From Acanthosepion lycidas (lineage: Eukaryota > Mollusca > Cephalopoda > Sepiida > Sepiidae), in the NCBI GenBank assembly GCA_963932145.1, contig OZ010580.1, positions 37,240,189-37,304,188 of the forward strand: 64,000 nt of DNA, in the 5' to 3' direction. Positions 23,826-34,497 of this stretch are shown here, one piece after another (the first letter of the stretch is position 1; each line of letters begins with the position of its first letter). A program made the position numbers and the translations under genes. The notes under the pieces are model-generated. The model did not search any database and was not told the origin of the DNA. It saw only the letters and a list, made by a program, of their open reading frames with translations.

Positions 23826-23871
<46 letters not shown>
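23826..23871. repeat. (TA)n microsatellite
   Basis: Pure TA run just past the 3' end of repeat E. Confidence 0.95.
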
Positions 23872-23876
<5 letters not shown>

Positions 23877-24327
23877 CTAGTTTTTAGGGAATATAATAAC
23901 ATCAAAAACAAAAGTGGAGATGATGAAACAAAGTAGAAAATCTTTTAAACAATGCATTTTGCCAATGTGAAGTTTGTTGAGTTCAGCTTCTTCAGGTCAG
24001 AATGACAGACAAGAAAAAAGTGTTGCTATTTTTGAGGATAAGAGGGGCAATAAATTAAATTACCTTACCCTGAGTATAATATAAATAAAAAAAACATATA
24101 TATATACATACATATATATATATATATAGATCTGTTTTATATATTTATTAATTAATTAATGAACACACACGCATACACACACATATATATATACACACCA
24201 AACCCCTTTACTTCTTAAGCTTAGTTTGATGCAAGGTTATTAGTAGGTAGTTACCCTGTGATAATCGAACTGACTATTGTATCATAATGATTTGCAAGAA
24301 CAGCTTCCTAATTACTATGATTATCCA

Positions 24328-24349
24328 TATTGAGGTGCATACCTATATA

Positions 24350-24381
<32 letters not shown>

Positions 24382-24412
24382 GGAGAGAGGGGGGATGCAC
24401 CTCAATATGGGT
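24328..24412. repeat. inverted repeat around (TA)n(GA)n
   Basis: CCATATTGAGGTGCAT at 24328 and ATGCACCTCAATATGG at 24394 are perfect reverse complements separated by TA and GA dinucleotides. A third, looser copy (GATGCATCTCACTATTG) follows at about 24438. Confidence 0.85.
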
Positions 24413-24583
24413 ATATATAGAGAAAGTGAAAGAGAGGGATGCATCTCACTATTGATAATAGTATCAGTATGTATATGCATGTACAAGGCTACCTATACAC
24501 ACACACACACACATACACATATAATATATATAAGTAGGTAGGCTTGCATATATGCACATACATACTGACAATTTTTTTTTATA

Positions 24584-24845
24584 TCTTTACAACAGTGTCA
24601 AGATTTCTGCCAAAAGAAAAATTCTTGCCAATTACAGTAGGACTTCCGAAAAACGATATAAAACTAAATTCTATTTTCCCTCAAAGCACCTTCCATTTCT
24701 TACTTGCATTGATGTCTGCCTGGCGATCTCTAAGCATGACCAATGAAGAAAACATCTTTACCATTTCCAACCGCCCTCAGGGCTCTATGAATTTCTGCAT
24801 TCACTTTTTTCAGCTTGGCAGGGATGTGAAGATTGGTCATTTCTG
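24584..24845 (-). pseudogene. possible decayed coding segment, family unknown
   Basis: The minus strand reads MTNLHIPAKLKKVNAEIHR at the start, then ALRAVGNGKDVFFIGHA, then a stop. A shift of one frame continues MLRDRQADINASKKWKVL, a stop, then EFSFISFFGSPTVIGKNFSF. The composition (charged amphipathic stretch, then hydrophobic Phe-rich stretch) looks more protein-like than its surroundings. I do not recognise the family. It could be a retropseudogene, a transposase remnant or chance. The plus-strand 100-codon frame here is then an antisense shadow. Confidence 0.3.
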
Positions 24846-25137
24846 ATACAGTCTACCACAAAGACACAAAGTGACATGCGCACCCAAACTTGTGTATCTG
24901 CAGACACACTTTGCAGCTTGTATCGCATAGGAAAGTATTCTCAGGACATACATCAATAGCTGAATGAAGATATAGATTTCCATATCTCATAATACTCAGG
25001 TGATATTATTAGACACACTTCAACATAGCATTCAAGAAAGGAAAAAAGAACAGTTCATTCAACCAACACAAAGCGGCAAAGATACACACATGAACATGGT
25101 AACAGCTTACATATATCTATCTATTACAATTTGTTCA

Positions 25138-25140
<3 letters not shown>

Positions 25141-25231
<91 letters not shown>
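25141..25231. repeat. (CT)n(TA)n microsatellite
   Basis: CT dinucleotides followed by about 75 bp of TA. Confidence 0.95.
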
Positions 25232-25235
<4 letters not shown>

Positions 25236-25777
25236 TGACAAGATGGTTCATTGTGTGGTCAAGAAAAGAATAGAAATTCTGCTGTTCGGCCATTAGTGCA
25301 TATTTTGGAAAGAGTATCAACCACAAAACTATTTAGCAACTATTCCTGTACACACACACACACATGAATATAAAATATTGCACATTGAGCGGTAGTGCTA
25401 ATAAAATAGTACTTGATGTATAATAACAGACCTATAATTTATATTAATAAAAAATAATATTTAAATACTTAATATTTAAAAAGAAAAATAATTACTAAGA
25501 ACACCAAATTGTAAATCTTACTGTTCTTATTATTTTAATATATATTTAGTAATAATAAATACACATTTTTATTTACTCCCCAGTAGTACAACTATGAGTT
25601 TCATGCACAATGTAATCATCAGGTGCTGACTGAAAACTGACCATTGCATAATTAAAATATTGATATCTATACCATTCTGTAATGATAATGGAACAGTCTA
25701 TTTATTTATGGGGGAGAGGGAAAAATAATATTAATAATAGATAGATTTATACACACACACATATTCTTAAATATAAT

Positions 25778-25782
<5 letters not shown>

Positions 25783-25840
<58 letters not shown>
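25783..25840. repeat. (TA)n microsatellite
   Basis: Pure TA run abutting the 130-bp palindrome. Confidence 0.95.
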
Positions 25841-25845
<5 letters not shown>

Positions 25846-25970
25846 GAACATAGAAGTCAACACTTAGAGGCAACAGTCTGTTTCATGCTAGATGCAATCG
25901 TCAGGCCACCTGATTGCATCCAGCATGAAACAGATTGTTGCCTCTAAGTGTTGACTTCTATGTTCACTTT
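25841..25970. repeat. 130-bp near-perfect palindrome
   Basis: Arms 25841-25899 and 25912-25970 (59 bp each) are complementary with two mismatches around a 12-base centre. The outer end is AAAGTGAACATAGAAGTCAA and the arm also carries CTGTTTCATGCTAGATGCAA. It sits between a (TA)n array and a unique stretch and could extrude as a cruciform or form a long RNA hairpin. The GTTTCATGC and ATCAGG motifs link it to the diverged inverted pairs at 2930-3298 and about 25590-25650. Confidence 0.95.
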
Positions 25971-26024
25971 TATATTTATACACGCTTTATTGAGCAATTT
26001 ATCCCATAAATATAGCACATCTTA

Positions 26025-26030
<6 letters not shown>

Positions 26031-26073
<43 letters not shown>
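26031..26073. repeat. (TA)n microsatellite
   Basis: Pure TA run. Confidence 0.95.
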
Positions 26074-26076
<3 letters not shown>

Positions 26077-26630
26077 GTTGTTTTGTGTGTTTAACAATCA
26101 AGGGGCAGTGTGCAAAATTTTGACATGAGATAGAAGTCATGACCCCATTCACATCCACACACAAAGAGCTACCACACTGACAAACTACAAAGTAATCCCC
26201 TTTGTTCCCTCTCTCTGCAGACTACAATGAAAGTGAAAGGAGTGATGGAAAGTAGCCATGAAAAGAAACAGATACACAACGTCAAACAAAGAATGAAAGA
26301 GAAGAGAGAGAGATGAAAAATAGAAAGGGATAGAGAGAGGATATAAATATATATATATATCAGGCAAAACTTAGCCAAGGTCTACACATACAATAAAGAT
26401 AAAATACTAATATCTTTTCTGAAATGTTTATGAATTTTACACTGTCCAATTGTTAACAACAAACTATTTTAAACTACAAAATTTTACTTGGATTAAATGA
26501 AAATTATTTACAGTATAATGCATATTACATATAATACATTTCTTCTCGCCCTCAATTTTGATGGCTCAAATACACTAGTGTATACACACACATATATATA
26601 TATATATATATATTAATGACAATTGGATAA

Positions 26631-26990
26631 AACGTTCATAAAAGTATAAGGTTTCAAAAAAAAATTTCCAATAATGCATCTTGCCCATTTTGGCCTTCAT
26701 CAGATTGAAGATAAAAAGTGAATAGTGTGTGTATATATTTGTGCGTTTTTTTAAAATAATGAGATCATATATTTTTCTTCATATATATTGTCATTAATGC
26801 CAGCCTGGGAAAAATATGTGATTTCATTATTTTAGATAAACACACGAATACACAGGCATGCAATTCACTTTTTTTGTCTTCGATCTGATAAAGCCCAAAA
26901 TGGGCGAAATGCATTATCGGATATTTTTTGAAACATTATACTTTCATGAATATTTTTCCAGTTGTTATTAATGCATAACTCTATCGTGAT
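26631..26990. repeat. dispersed repeat T, head-to-head pair
   Basis: The minus-oriented copy (26631-26800, containing TGCCCATTTTGGCCTTCATC) is followed directly by a plus-oriented copy (26805-26990, containing GATAAAGCCCAAAATGGGCG). Both carry the TAAACACAC/GTGTGTATA and AATTCACTTTTT landmarks, so this is an inverted pair of one short element. Confidence 0.8.
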
Positions 26991-27189
26991 GATTTACCCA
27001 AAATTTTTAACATACTGTTGACATCAAGAACGCATGGATAAAAAACAAATCTTTCATTTATTTTCTATCCATTCTGATGATTTTCTATCTTAAACACAGA
27101 TGCTTAAAGCAAAGAACATAAAATGTTAAATGATTTTATTTTTTAAAAAGTCACTCATTTTCTTTCTATTCTAGTCAAAAGCAATGCCA

Positions 27190-27405
27190 CGTTGGGAAAA
27201 ATATATTAAATGATTATTTTAAATAAACACACAAATAAATACACATGGAATTCATTTTTTTTATCTTCAATCTGATAAAGCCCAAAATGGGCGAAATGTA
27301 TTATCGGACATTTTTTCAAAACATTATGCTTTTATGAATGTTCTTTCCAACAGTCATTAATCTATAACTCTGTCAAGATCATTTACCCACATTTTTAACA
27401 TTGTG
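27190..27405 (+). repeat. dispersed repeat T, copy 3
   Basis: Collinear with 26805-26990: GGGAAAAATATATTAAATGA, TCTGATAAAGCCCAAAATGG, GAAATGTATTATCGGACATT and ACTCTGTCAAGATCATTTAC. Confidence 0.8.
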
Positions 27406-27439
27406 TATTTGGGCGGAAATCCCTCTTTTATACAAGTTT

Positions 27440-27590
27440 CATTAAAAATGAATGACAAGGTAATACAGTTAAGTTTTTTTATTTAATTTTTCTTGTGTCC
27501 TCATAATTTTCTTCTTTTGTGGAAGTTCTTGGACATATAAAACATTTGGACAATTTCTACATAATTTCTACATAATTTCCATCCAGAAAA
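27440..27590 (-). repeat. dispersed repeat also at 47990-48110
   Basis: Reverse complement shares TTTTTATTTAATTTTTCTTG and CATAATTTTC with the stretch just upstream of 48110. Short and AT-rich, so homology is tentative. Confidence 0.4.
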
Positions 27591-27592
<2 letters not shown>

Positions 27593-27681
<89 letters not shown>

Positions 27682-27690
27682 AAGAGACAC
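27593..27690. repeat. (TA)n(GA)n microsatellite
   Basis: TA run then GA run with GAAA interruptions. Confidence 0.95.
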
Positions 27691-27803
27691 TTTCATACCA
27701 CTAAATACAATTATCTGACTATAATTTAAATATAAATATACATATCTAATATGTAGTTTCAAATATAATACAAATGTATACACAAATATCCTGATTTATA
27801 CAC

Positions 27804-27808
<5 letters not shown>

Positions 27809-27857
<49 letters not shown>

Positions 27858-28036
27858 GCATTTACGCAGATATACAAAGATGTACATACAAAAATATTTA
27901 TAATATCTTTCTACATATTGACTTATTAACTATTGCATTTCTATGTATGTAAAATATGAACAAATGACCAAACCGCAGGATTTTTAACCCCTTCTTGACT
28001 AAACAGAGCAATTTCCAGCTTCCCCTTATGTATGTA

Positions 28037-28098
<62 letters not shown>
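27809..28098. repeat. two (TA)n arrays
   Basis: Arrays at about 27809-27855 and 28044-28098 with an AT-rich spacer. Confidence 0.9.
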
Positions 28099-28099
<1 letters not shown>

Positions 28100-28280
28100 T
28101 TATTTTTTTTTTTATGGAGGAGTGAAGAAGCTGGTGAAACATAAATTGCTTGTGATTGGATTATAATGACCTGAGGAGTCACAGTGGGTTAGGAGAGCCT
28201 TACTCTATGAGAAGAGTTGTAGCTGATGGCTGGCACACAAGCTGATATCTGAGCAGTATTAACTGAGTTGCCATGGAGTT

Positions 28281-28358
28281 GATCCTTGACTAAATGATCC
28301 CTGATGATGTGTGCTTAAAACAGATGTATTTCATGAAATCTATATATATGCTTGTGTA

Positions 28359-28399
<41 letters not shown>

Positions 28400-28457
28400 T
28401 TGCATGCATATGTATTTATCTCTCTTTCTCTTTTTACACACACACATATATATATAT
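28281..28457 (+). repeat. local duplication, copy 1 (carries a MITE at its end)
   Basis: Shares GATCCTTGACTAAATGATCC, GTGTGCTTAAAACAGATGTA, a TA array, GCATGCATATGTATTTATCT and TTTTTACACACACACATATA with 28959-29150. It runs directly into the hairpin MITE at 28457-28530, which the other copy lacks. Confidence 0.9.
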
Positions 28458-28526
28458 TGGTGCAAAAATAATATCGCTTTTTGACGTATTTTTTAAGTCA
28501 AAAAACGATATTATTTTTGCACCAAC

Positions 28527-28530
<4 letters not shown>
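28457..28530. mobile_element. mariner-type hairpin MITE (MADE1-like), copy 1
   Basis: TTGGTGCAAAAATAATATCG at the left pairs with CGATATTATTTTTGCACCAA at the right, around TATTTTTTAA. The left terminus TTAGG is degraded into the adjacent TA array, while the right end CCTAA is intact and followed by TA. One arm mismatch near the stem middle. Related to 32274-32352 and 59252-59352. Confidence 0.85.

Positions 28531-28575
<45 letters not shown>
28531..28575. repeat. (TA)n microsatellite
   Basis: Pure TA run following the MITE. Confidence 0.95.
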
Positions 28576-28579
<4 letters not shown>

Positions 28580-28958
28580 ATGAATATTAAGTTTTATTTT
28601 TTCATAACAAAATAAGGAAAATTATTGACAAAGTGGAAACAAAATTTTTTTTGCCTGATCTATTATCATAAAAGAAACTAAGCAAAATTAGTGGGACTAT
28701 ATATCCAAAAACACCTTAAAAAAATTTTAATTTAAAAGTTTAGAATTTCAGCATATCTCTCCTTTTTGTACAAAGGTGCAGTTAAGATCGAAAGAAAGTC
28801 CTAAACAATGAAATGCACCAAACAAAATTTTTTTACACAGTCAATTAATTTACCTTATATATGTGTGTGTTTCTGTATGTGCTAGAGAAACATCATCATA
28901 TTTAGCAAGAACATATATTTGAGTTGAGGCCCAAGTTATTTAAACAGTGAAATTAATT

Positions 28959-29036
28959 GATCCTTAACTAAATGATCCCTGATGATGTGTGCTTAAAACA
29001 GATGTATTTCATGAAATCTATATATATGCTTGTGTA

Positions 29037-29095
<59 letters not shown>

Positions 29096-29133
29096 TCCTG
29101 CATGCATATGTATTTATCTCTCTTTCTCTTTTT

Positions 29134-29150
<17 letters not shown>
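28959..29150 (+). repeat. local duplication, copy 2 (no MITE)
   Basis: Same segment as 28281-28457, about 680 bp away in direct orientation. The TA array is longer, and (TA)/(CA) repeats continue where copy 1 has the MITE. Confidence 0.9.

Positions 29151-29223
<73 letters not shown>
29140..29223. repeat. (TA)n / (CATA)n microsatellite
   Basis: TA, CA and CATA blocks; overlapping Tyr-Ile frames in several frames are by-products. Confidence 0.95.
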
Positions 29224-29225
<2 letters not shown>

Positions 29226-29286
29226 AGGTACGATTGGATCACTAACACAAAAAACACTAACAGTATACATATATATTTGGATCACT

Positions 29287-29530
29287 AACACAAAAAAACA
29301 GAATGTCTCATATCGAGAATATTTAACATCGAAAAATATAAGGAAAAAAATTAATTATTTTTAATAATATGTGGAAATCTTCACTGTGATGACGGTCGTG
29401 AGACCTGAAACGTGTGAAGCAAAATTATGGAAAATAAAGCATAATATTTTTTTAAAAATCCACATTACAACCAAAAACGTTTGGGGTTTTCTCTCTTCTT
29501 TTTAATATACACACTTTTCTCATGTTAGAA
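29287..29530 (+). mobile_element. SINE-like repeat E, copy 3 (5'-truncated)
   Basis: Matches 23570-23810: CATATCGAGAATATTTAACA, ATAATATGTGGAAATCT, the hairpin GGTCGTGAGACC followed by TGAAACGTGTG, AAAATAAAGCATAATAT and ACATTACAACCAAAAACGTT. Confidence 0.8.
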
Positions 29531-29534
<4 letters not shown>

Positions 29535-29572
<38 letters not shown>

Positions 29573-29716
29573 TGTGATGTGAACAAATAGAGTACAATTC
29601 CAGCAGAATTTTAACTCACCAGTAGTTTAACACCAACCGAGAAGGCACATTTATAGTTTGGAAACATGACTGTAATGTGTAGCGATTTTTACCATTTTTG
29701 TTTTCATATCCTAAAA

Positions 29717-29790
<74 letters not shown>
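29535..29790. repeat. (TA)n and (TG)n arrays with spacer
   Basis: TA at 29535-29567 and 29719-29777, then TG to about 29797. Confidence 0.95.
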
Positions 29791-29797
<7 letters not shown>

Positions 29798-29799
29798 TT

Positions 29800-30685
29800 C
29801 AATCCTAATATAAAGCCACATATAATATAGATATGTAGAGATTAATATACTGTAAAAATATGCATGCATATAACTGCATGTAGTAAAGTATAGATTTAAT
29901 AATCACACACGTTTTCATAATCATTCATACAATATATGTACAAAATCATATACCTGTACACATATACATACATGTGTGTGAGTGTGAAAGTATACAAAAT
30001 GCTGATGTGCATAACATCTATCTTGCCAAATCTCTTGAAAAACAGGCCATATGTTCTTTGGAAAGATTTCTGTTCCATGTCCAACTGCCAAATAGCAAAT
30101 ATATATCACGTCCCAAGTTTGTGTTTTTCAAGTTGAACAGTACAGGCAAGGTTTGAACCAGGTCCATCAGGTCGTAACTCTGGTATTGTACTATATCACA
30201 AGAATCACCATATACCCTAGAGGGCCATGAAAAATGCTATTATTAAAACACTGTGCTAAGTGAAAACACTGGCTGGGCTGGAAGGGTCCCTGAAAAATGC
30301 CAAAATGCCAACATGGGGGCAAACAAGTGAACTGTATATGGTAGGGAAAAAATAGTCCACATCACAGGGAGTAGAGAAGTCTAATTTGAGGGACAGAAAG
30401 ATATTTTACATGAGTAATTTTTTTTTTTTTATTTCATACCCTTTTCTTTCTTTTTTTTTTTATTGATCAGGATATGTTTGCATGTCTATTTTTTTTTTTT
30501 TTTATTTGTATGCTATCTGTTTTTCCCCACTGATCTGGCTGACTATTTGGCCTCTGTCAATATCTACTGAGGCCTGATAGGGTTGGAAATTTCCCAAGTA
30601 GAGCCTGCCTAGAAAACCAGCATTTGACATATTGGGCTTACATATAGGCACCAATATTGACCTCAGATTTTTTTTTATATGCCAT
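29800..30685. other. unannotated stretch
   Basis: No gene supported. Contains poly-T runs near 30420-30505. Frames of about 60 codons have no motif. Confidence 0.5.
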
Positions 30686-30689
30686 GTAC

Positions 30690-30735
30690 TTCAGGATATG
30701 GATGATTATGGCTCTCCACAATTTCCTGTTTTTAG
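30690..30735 (-). repeat. RTE-like LINE 3' end fragment
   Basis: Reverse complement reads GGAAATTGTGGAGAGCCATA and ATCCTGAAGTACATGGC, matching the 3' end of the RTE-like element as seen at 38640-38690 and 59465-59525. Confidence 0.6.
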
Positions 30736-30925
30736 TACTGTAAATAACTTTTTCTCCTTTACTGTCCCTTTTTGTCTTTGTTCCATAATCAATTCAATAA
30801 AATTCTTCAAATAGATTACTTGCTGTTTCATCCTGCTGATACTTGTATGTTTATGTGACATGCTATAAGTATAAACTCTGCTTGTCTAAATTTGCTTGTG
30901 GGTTGATTTTTTTCTTTTGCAATGA

Positions 30926-31090
30926 TATTCACCCTGTATAAGGCCCAAGAGCCACTCGAGATAGAGGCTTACAGAGTAAGATGAACAGTTTATGGTGATA
31001 TTTGGACAAAACAACAGTTAACCCCAGATTTGAACAGGTTAAGATTGTAGTAGTTGGGGATCTGTTAAAATCTTGAGATAAACTGTTAAC
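30926..31090 (+). repeat. dispersed repeat S, copy 2
   Basis: CACCCTGTATAAGGCCCAAG then GAGCCACTCGAGATAGAG, and GTTAAGATTGTAGTAGTTGG as in copy 1. Confidence 0.65.
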
Positions 31091-31287
31091 TGAATGTAAG
31101 AAATCTCTAATATTTTCCTTAATTAATTTTCTCTTAATTATTTGGGGAAAGAAAAATATTATGTAAACTTGTGTACAGCTTGTACATATTTTTAACAAAA
31201 AAATTATAAAACTTTAATATTAGCTTGAATATAATTTTTATCAGTGTCTTTACCTTCATCATTTTAACCAATATGGTTATTATACTC

Positions 31288-31288
<1 letters not shown>

Positions 31289-31322
<34 letters not shown>
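31289..31322. repeat. (AAT)n microsatellite
   Basis: About eleven ATA/AAT triplets. Confidence 0.95.
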
Positions 31323-31357
31323 CTTCAGCTTCTTCCTCCCCTTCCATCATTACCTGA

Positions 31358-31769
31358 TTTGGTTTGGTTTATTTTGTTTTATGGCATATCAACATCAATG
31401 GGTTATTCAATGTTGACAAGATTTTTAGGATATGTTCGTATGAATAGAATATGTATTCTTTGTAAGAAATCAGTTTATAGATCAGGTTTCATTGACATAA
31501 AGAGGGCTTTTTTTTCAAGAATCAAATCTATTGCTGGTAATATTTTTTTTCAATGTATTGCTGGTAATTTTTACTATAAAAATTTATTTTTATACTTTCA
31601 GTCTGAGAGTTAACTATTTTCCCATTGCTGGGACCCTAACAGGTGTTACCACCCTGGGTCAAGGTAGACCTGGGTATAACAGCAATTAAGAGCTGGCTCC
31701 ATGCTCCTCAAAACCTCCTGATCAGAAGTCTTGCTGCTGGATGTAGTTTATTGTCATACACAGAATGCG
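31358..31769 (+). mobile_element. minisatellite-bearing retroposon, copy 2
   Basis: Opens TTTGGTTTGGTTTATTTTGT then TTTATGGCATATCAACATC, holds only two or three minisatellite units (ATTGCTGGTAAT), then GGGACCCTAACAGGTGTTAC and a single tail unit GGATGTAGTTTATTGTCATA. It is flanked by a perfect 11-bp target-site duplication TCATTACCTGA (31347-31357 and 31770-31780), which fixes both ends. Confidence 0.9.
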
Positions 31770-32273
31770 TCATTACCTGAGACCAAGAGCAAGGTAAAGG
31801 AATAAATATATGGATTCTGTTTGCACAAATTCTGATGTTAAGTGATACGTAAGATGTACAGTTTTTATAGTTTCTTTACATTGACAATACTCTATTGCAG
31901 AAATGAGCTGTTCTATACATTGCAATCTTTTTTTTTAATATTTTGTGGACGGGTTTTGCCTGAGATCTTGGTAATGTGCTTGTCTGTAATTTTCTTGATC
32001 ATACCTCAGGATTTAATTATCACAGGTATAACACTAATTTTAAGGTGCTATATTTTTTCAGTTTGAGTTCCTAGGTCCTTATATTTGCTTATTTTGTTAT
32101 ATTCTTTGACAGACATATTTTTACCTCATACCACTTCCATGTCTTTGAGAAGGCATGTTTTTGTTAGCAGTCTTTAATCACAATGTCTGGTCTATGTGCT
32201 TTTATATATTTTATTTTTATTATTACCAAAAACAACATAAAAGAATTCAATATTCACTGAATCAAACTTAGTA

Positions 32274-32352
32274 TTAGGTTGGTGCAAAAATAATGACGGT
32301 TTTTGACGTATTTTTAACGTCAAAAACCGTCATTATTTTTGCACCAACCTAA
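32274..32352. mobile_element. mariner-type hairpin MITE (MADE1-like), perfect copy
   Basis: A 79-bp element of two perfect 36-bp arms (TTAGGTTGGTGCAAAAATAA...TTTTTGACGT) around the 7-base loop ATTTTTA. Preceded by TA (32272-32273) and followed by TG, a one-base change from the expected TA. The ends are nearly those of the human MADE1/Hsmar1 family (TTAGGTTGGTGCAAAAGTAA from memory), which is known to give rise to hairpin microRNA precursors. Arm perfection implies a young insertion. Confidence 0.95.
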
Positions 32353-32444
32353 TGCAACACAAAGCCAGACAAAAGTGAATGGAGGTAAAAAAATTAGGTC
32401 AAGCCAATTTTCCAAGTGGTGAGAACCTTCTACTTCTATGTGTC

Positions 32445-32500
32445 ACATCCCTTCAAGATGTGATGATCATGGCTCTCCACAATTTCCTGATCTTTCTGGC
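32445..32500 (-). repeat. RTE-like LINE 3' end fragment
   Basis: Reverse complement reads AGGAAATTGTGGAGAGCCAT, GATCATCACATCTTGAAGGG, as in the terminal region of the RTE-like element. Confidence 0.6.
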
Positions 32501-32749
32501 ACTTAGTAAATTTTGGCTTTTCTCTATCTCTCTTAAACCCCATTCTGCCATCCACTTACATAAGCTTGTTAGGTAGGTTATACAATAATTTCTCTCTTCT
32601 TGTCTTCAATATGTGAGTGTTAAATTTTCCAAGCCCTCTTTTCTCATTATGTGCCATAGAAATTTCAACTATCTCTTTATGTATGTGTCCTTTTTGACTA
32701 ACTCGTCAAGGCCTGCATGCCTAGAAAATCAGTATTCAACAACCTGAAT

Positions 32750-33050
32750 TCTACTTGAGCTTGAACACAAACTGTCATGACTATAATTTTGAATTCATTC
32801 CTGTGCCAAGTAGTACAGATTCAGATTCACTCAGAAACAGGGCTAGCAATAACATAGTAGTATTAAAAAAAAAGCAGTATATCCTTAGACATAGCCAGCA
32901 GGATGAGAACAATCTACACTGTAGATTAAATAAAGGGTTCAATTCAAAATTCCCTGAAGGTTAGCATTGATAGATCCCTAAACAAATCTGGACAGGACAA
33001 CAGTAGAAATGTTGTGATAATAACAACAAAGATAAGGATATCCATCCTAA
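32750..33050 (+). mobile_element. SINE family A, tail portion (diverged)
   Basis: ATTAAATAAAGGGTTCAATT, ATTCCCTGAAGGTTAG and GAAATGTTGTGATAATAACA, AACAAAGATAAGGATAT match the tail of SINE A copies at 40920-41030 and 62020-62165. The tRNA-like head is not recognisable here. Confidence 0.55.
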
Positions 33051-33129
33051 TGTGCATAGATATTTTTTTCAAGAGATCATCTGATTTTGAGGAAAATCCA
33101 TGTCATATATAGTACTGATTTAGGAAACT

Positions 33130-33195
33130 GTGTAGAACCATGATTGCCAATGTCATGAAAGAACACGTCACATAGAAGAAGAAGAAGAAGAATTG
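33130..33195 (+). repeat. RTE-like LINE 3' end with (GAA)n tail
   Basis: GTAGAACCATGATTGCCAAT, GTCATGAAAGAACACGTCAC, ATAG then GAAGAAGAAGAAGAA: the element's terminal segment with its simple-repeat tail. Confidence 0.6.
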
Positions 33196-33610
33196 TAATA
33201 ATAGGTATTTCCTAATAACAAAACACTCAGCATTTGTTGACTGTGTAGCTACTGCTATTGTTGGTTGAAATTTATAAAATTTCTCTATAAAAACAATTTT
33301 TCAGAAAAATAGGTTTCCTAAGTCCACTAACTGTTATCACTCTTTCCAGTATTGATAAAAGCTTTTTTTGGAACATCGACATCTTCATTTTATCATTATT
33401 TTCTCTTCGAATTACATGTCATGTCTATTTTAATTGAAAATTGATAAAAGATGGTCCTCACTAAGACCCACAGGCTTCATTCACTCAAATTTTAATCATT
33501 GATTTGAGAAAGCAGCTATAGACAGCTGTCAGGTTAGATATTTCTGACCAAATTTTGCACCATGCATGACATCCATATGAAAGTCTTGATCTGACAAAGT
33601 TATTCATCAT
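33190..33610 (+). repeat. dispersed repeat R, copy 3
   Basis: Collinear with 13570-13990; begins GGTATTTCCTAATAACAAAA directly after the (GAA)n tail of an RTE fragment and ends near CATCCATATGAAAGTCTTGA. Confidence 0.7.
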
Positions 33611-33614
33611 CTTT

Positions 33615-34490
33615 CATATTTAGCATGAAGTTGAATATTTTCAAGGTGTAACCAAAAGTCGGGTTGAACTTTAACCTTTGGTTAAGTAAAACCATTAGAT
33701 CCCATGACATTTTTGATCAGCCTATAACCAGTTGGTCCCTTCTTTTCTTTGACCACAAACAAAATTGCTGCATTTGCTTTTGCCCATTCAATCAAACCAT
33801 CTCTTAATTTATTCTCTTGTCACTTTCCCATTTGAAATAAAATATCCACCTTTCTTTCGTTCATTGTAGGAACTTTATGTCTACTAATAAGCCCTAATCA
33901 GTTTGCATGCAGGTTTCAGATCTCACCACCTTCTCCATGATGATCAGTATCAGTCCTACTTTGTAATCAATGAATGGAAAAGGGAAGAGGTTATGCATAA
34001 AGACAAATGTCAATTATCACTAGATGACCGCAGAGATGATTATCTTTAAGTCACTGGTCATTCAAATGCCAGGTATTGAAACACTGGATCACTGACTCCA
34101 TGATTGTCAACCATTGAATACTGACAACATATGCAGTGCTCTTGTATTGTTTCAGTGGTGACTCTGTACCTATTGTTGGGGAACTAAATGCTTATCTATA
34201 AAGATAAAGAGAACGTTTGCCAATGACTAAAATGAGTTTTGCGTGGTTGATTGCACAATTTCTTCTTGATTCATTATGAATTCATACCAAGAATTAAGTT
34301 AACTAACAGTAAGAAATACGATGGTACAATGATACCAAGATGGTAATCATAAGTTTGATCTCACCAGACAATGAAAGTAATTTCAATCCTCAATTCATGC
34401 TCGTTAAAATATAGCCTTGTGTCTTATTCGCTTAATCTCTTTCTTTACATACGTGGACTACCACATTTTCAAATTTACCTGTCATCAGTT
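33615..34490. other. unannotated stretch
   Basis: No recognised gene or repeat; some text-like decay of older elements cannot be excluded. Confidence 0.4.
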
Positions 34491-34497
34491 TGAAATA

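Noticed and set aside
26880..26925. Hammerhead-like core in repeat T (CTGATAA, GCCC-AAAAT-GGGC, GAAA)
   Set aside because: The invariant CTGATGA is altered to CTGATAA in both plus copies and no complementary strands for stems I and III were found.
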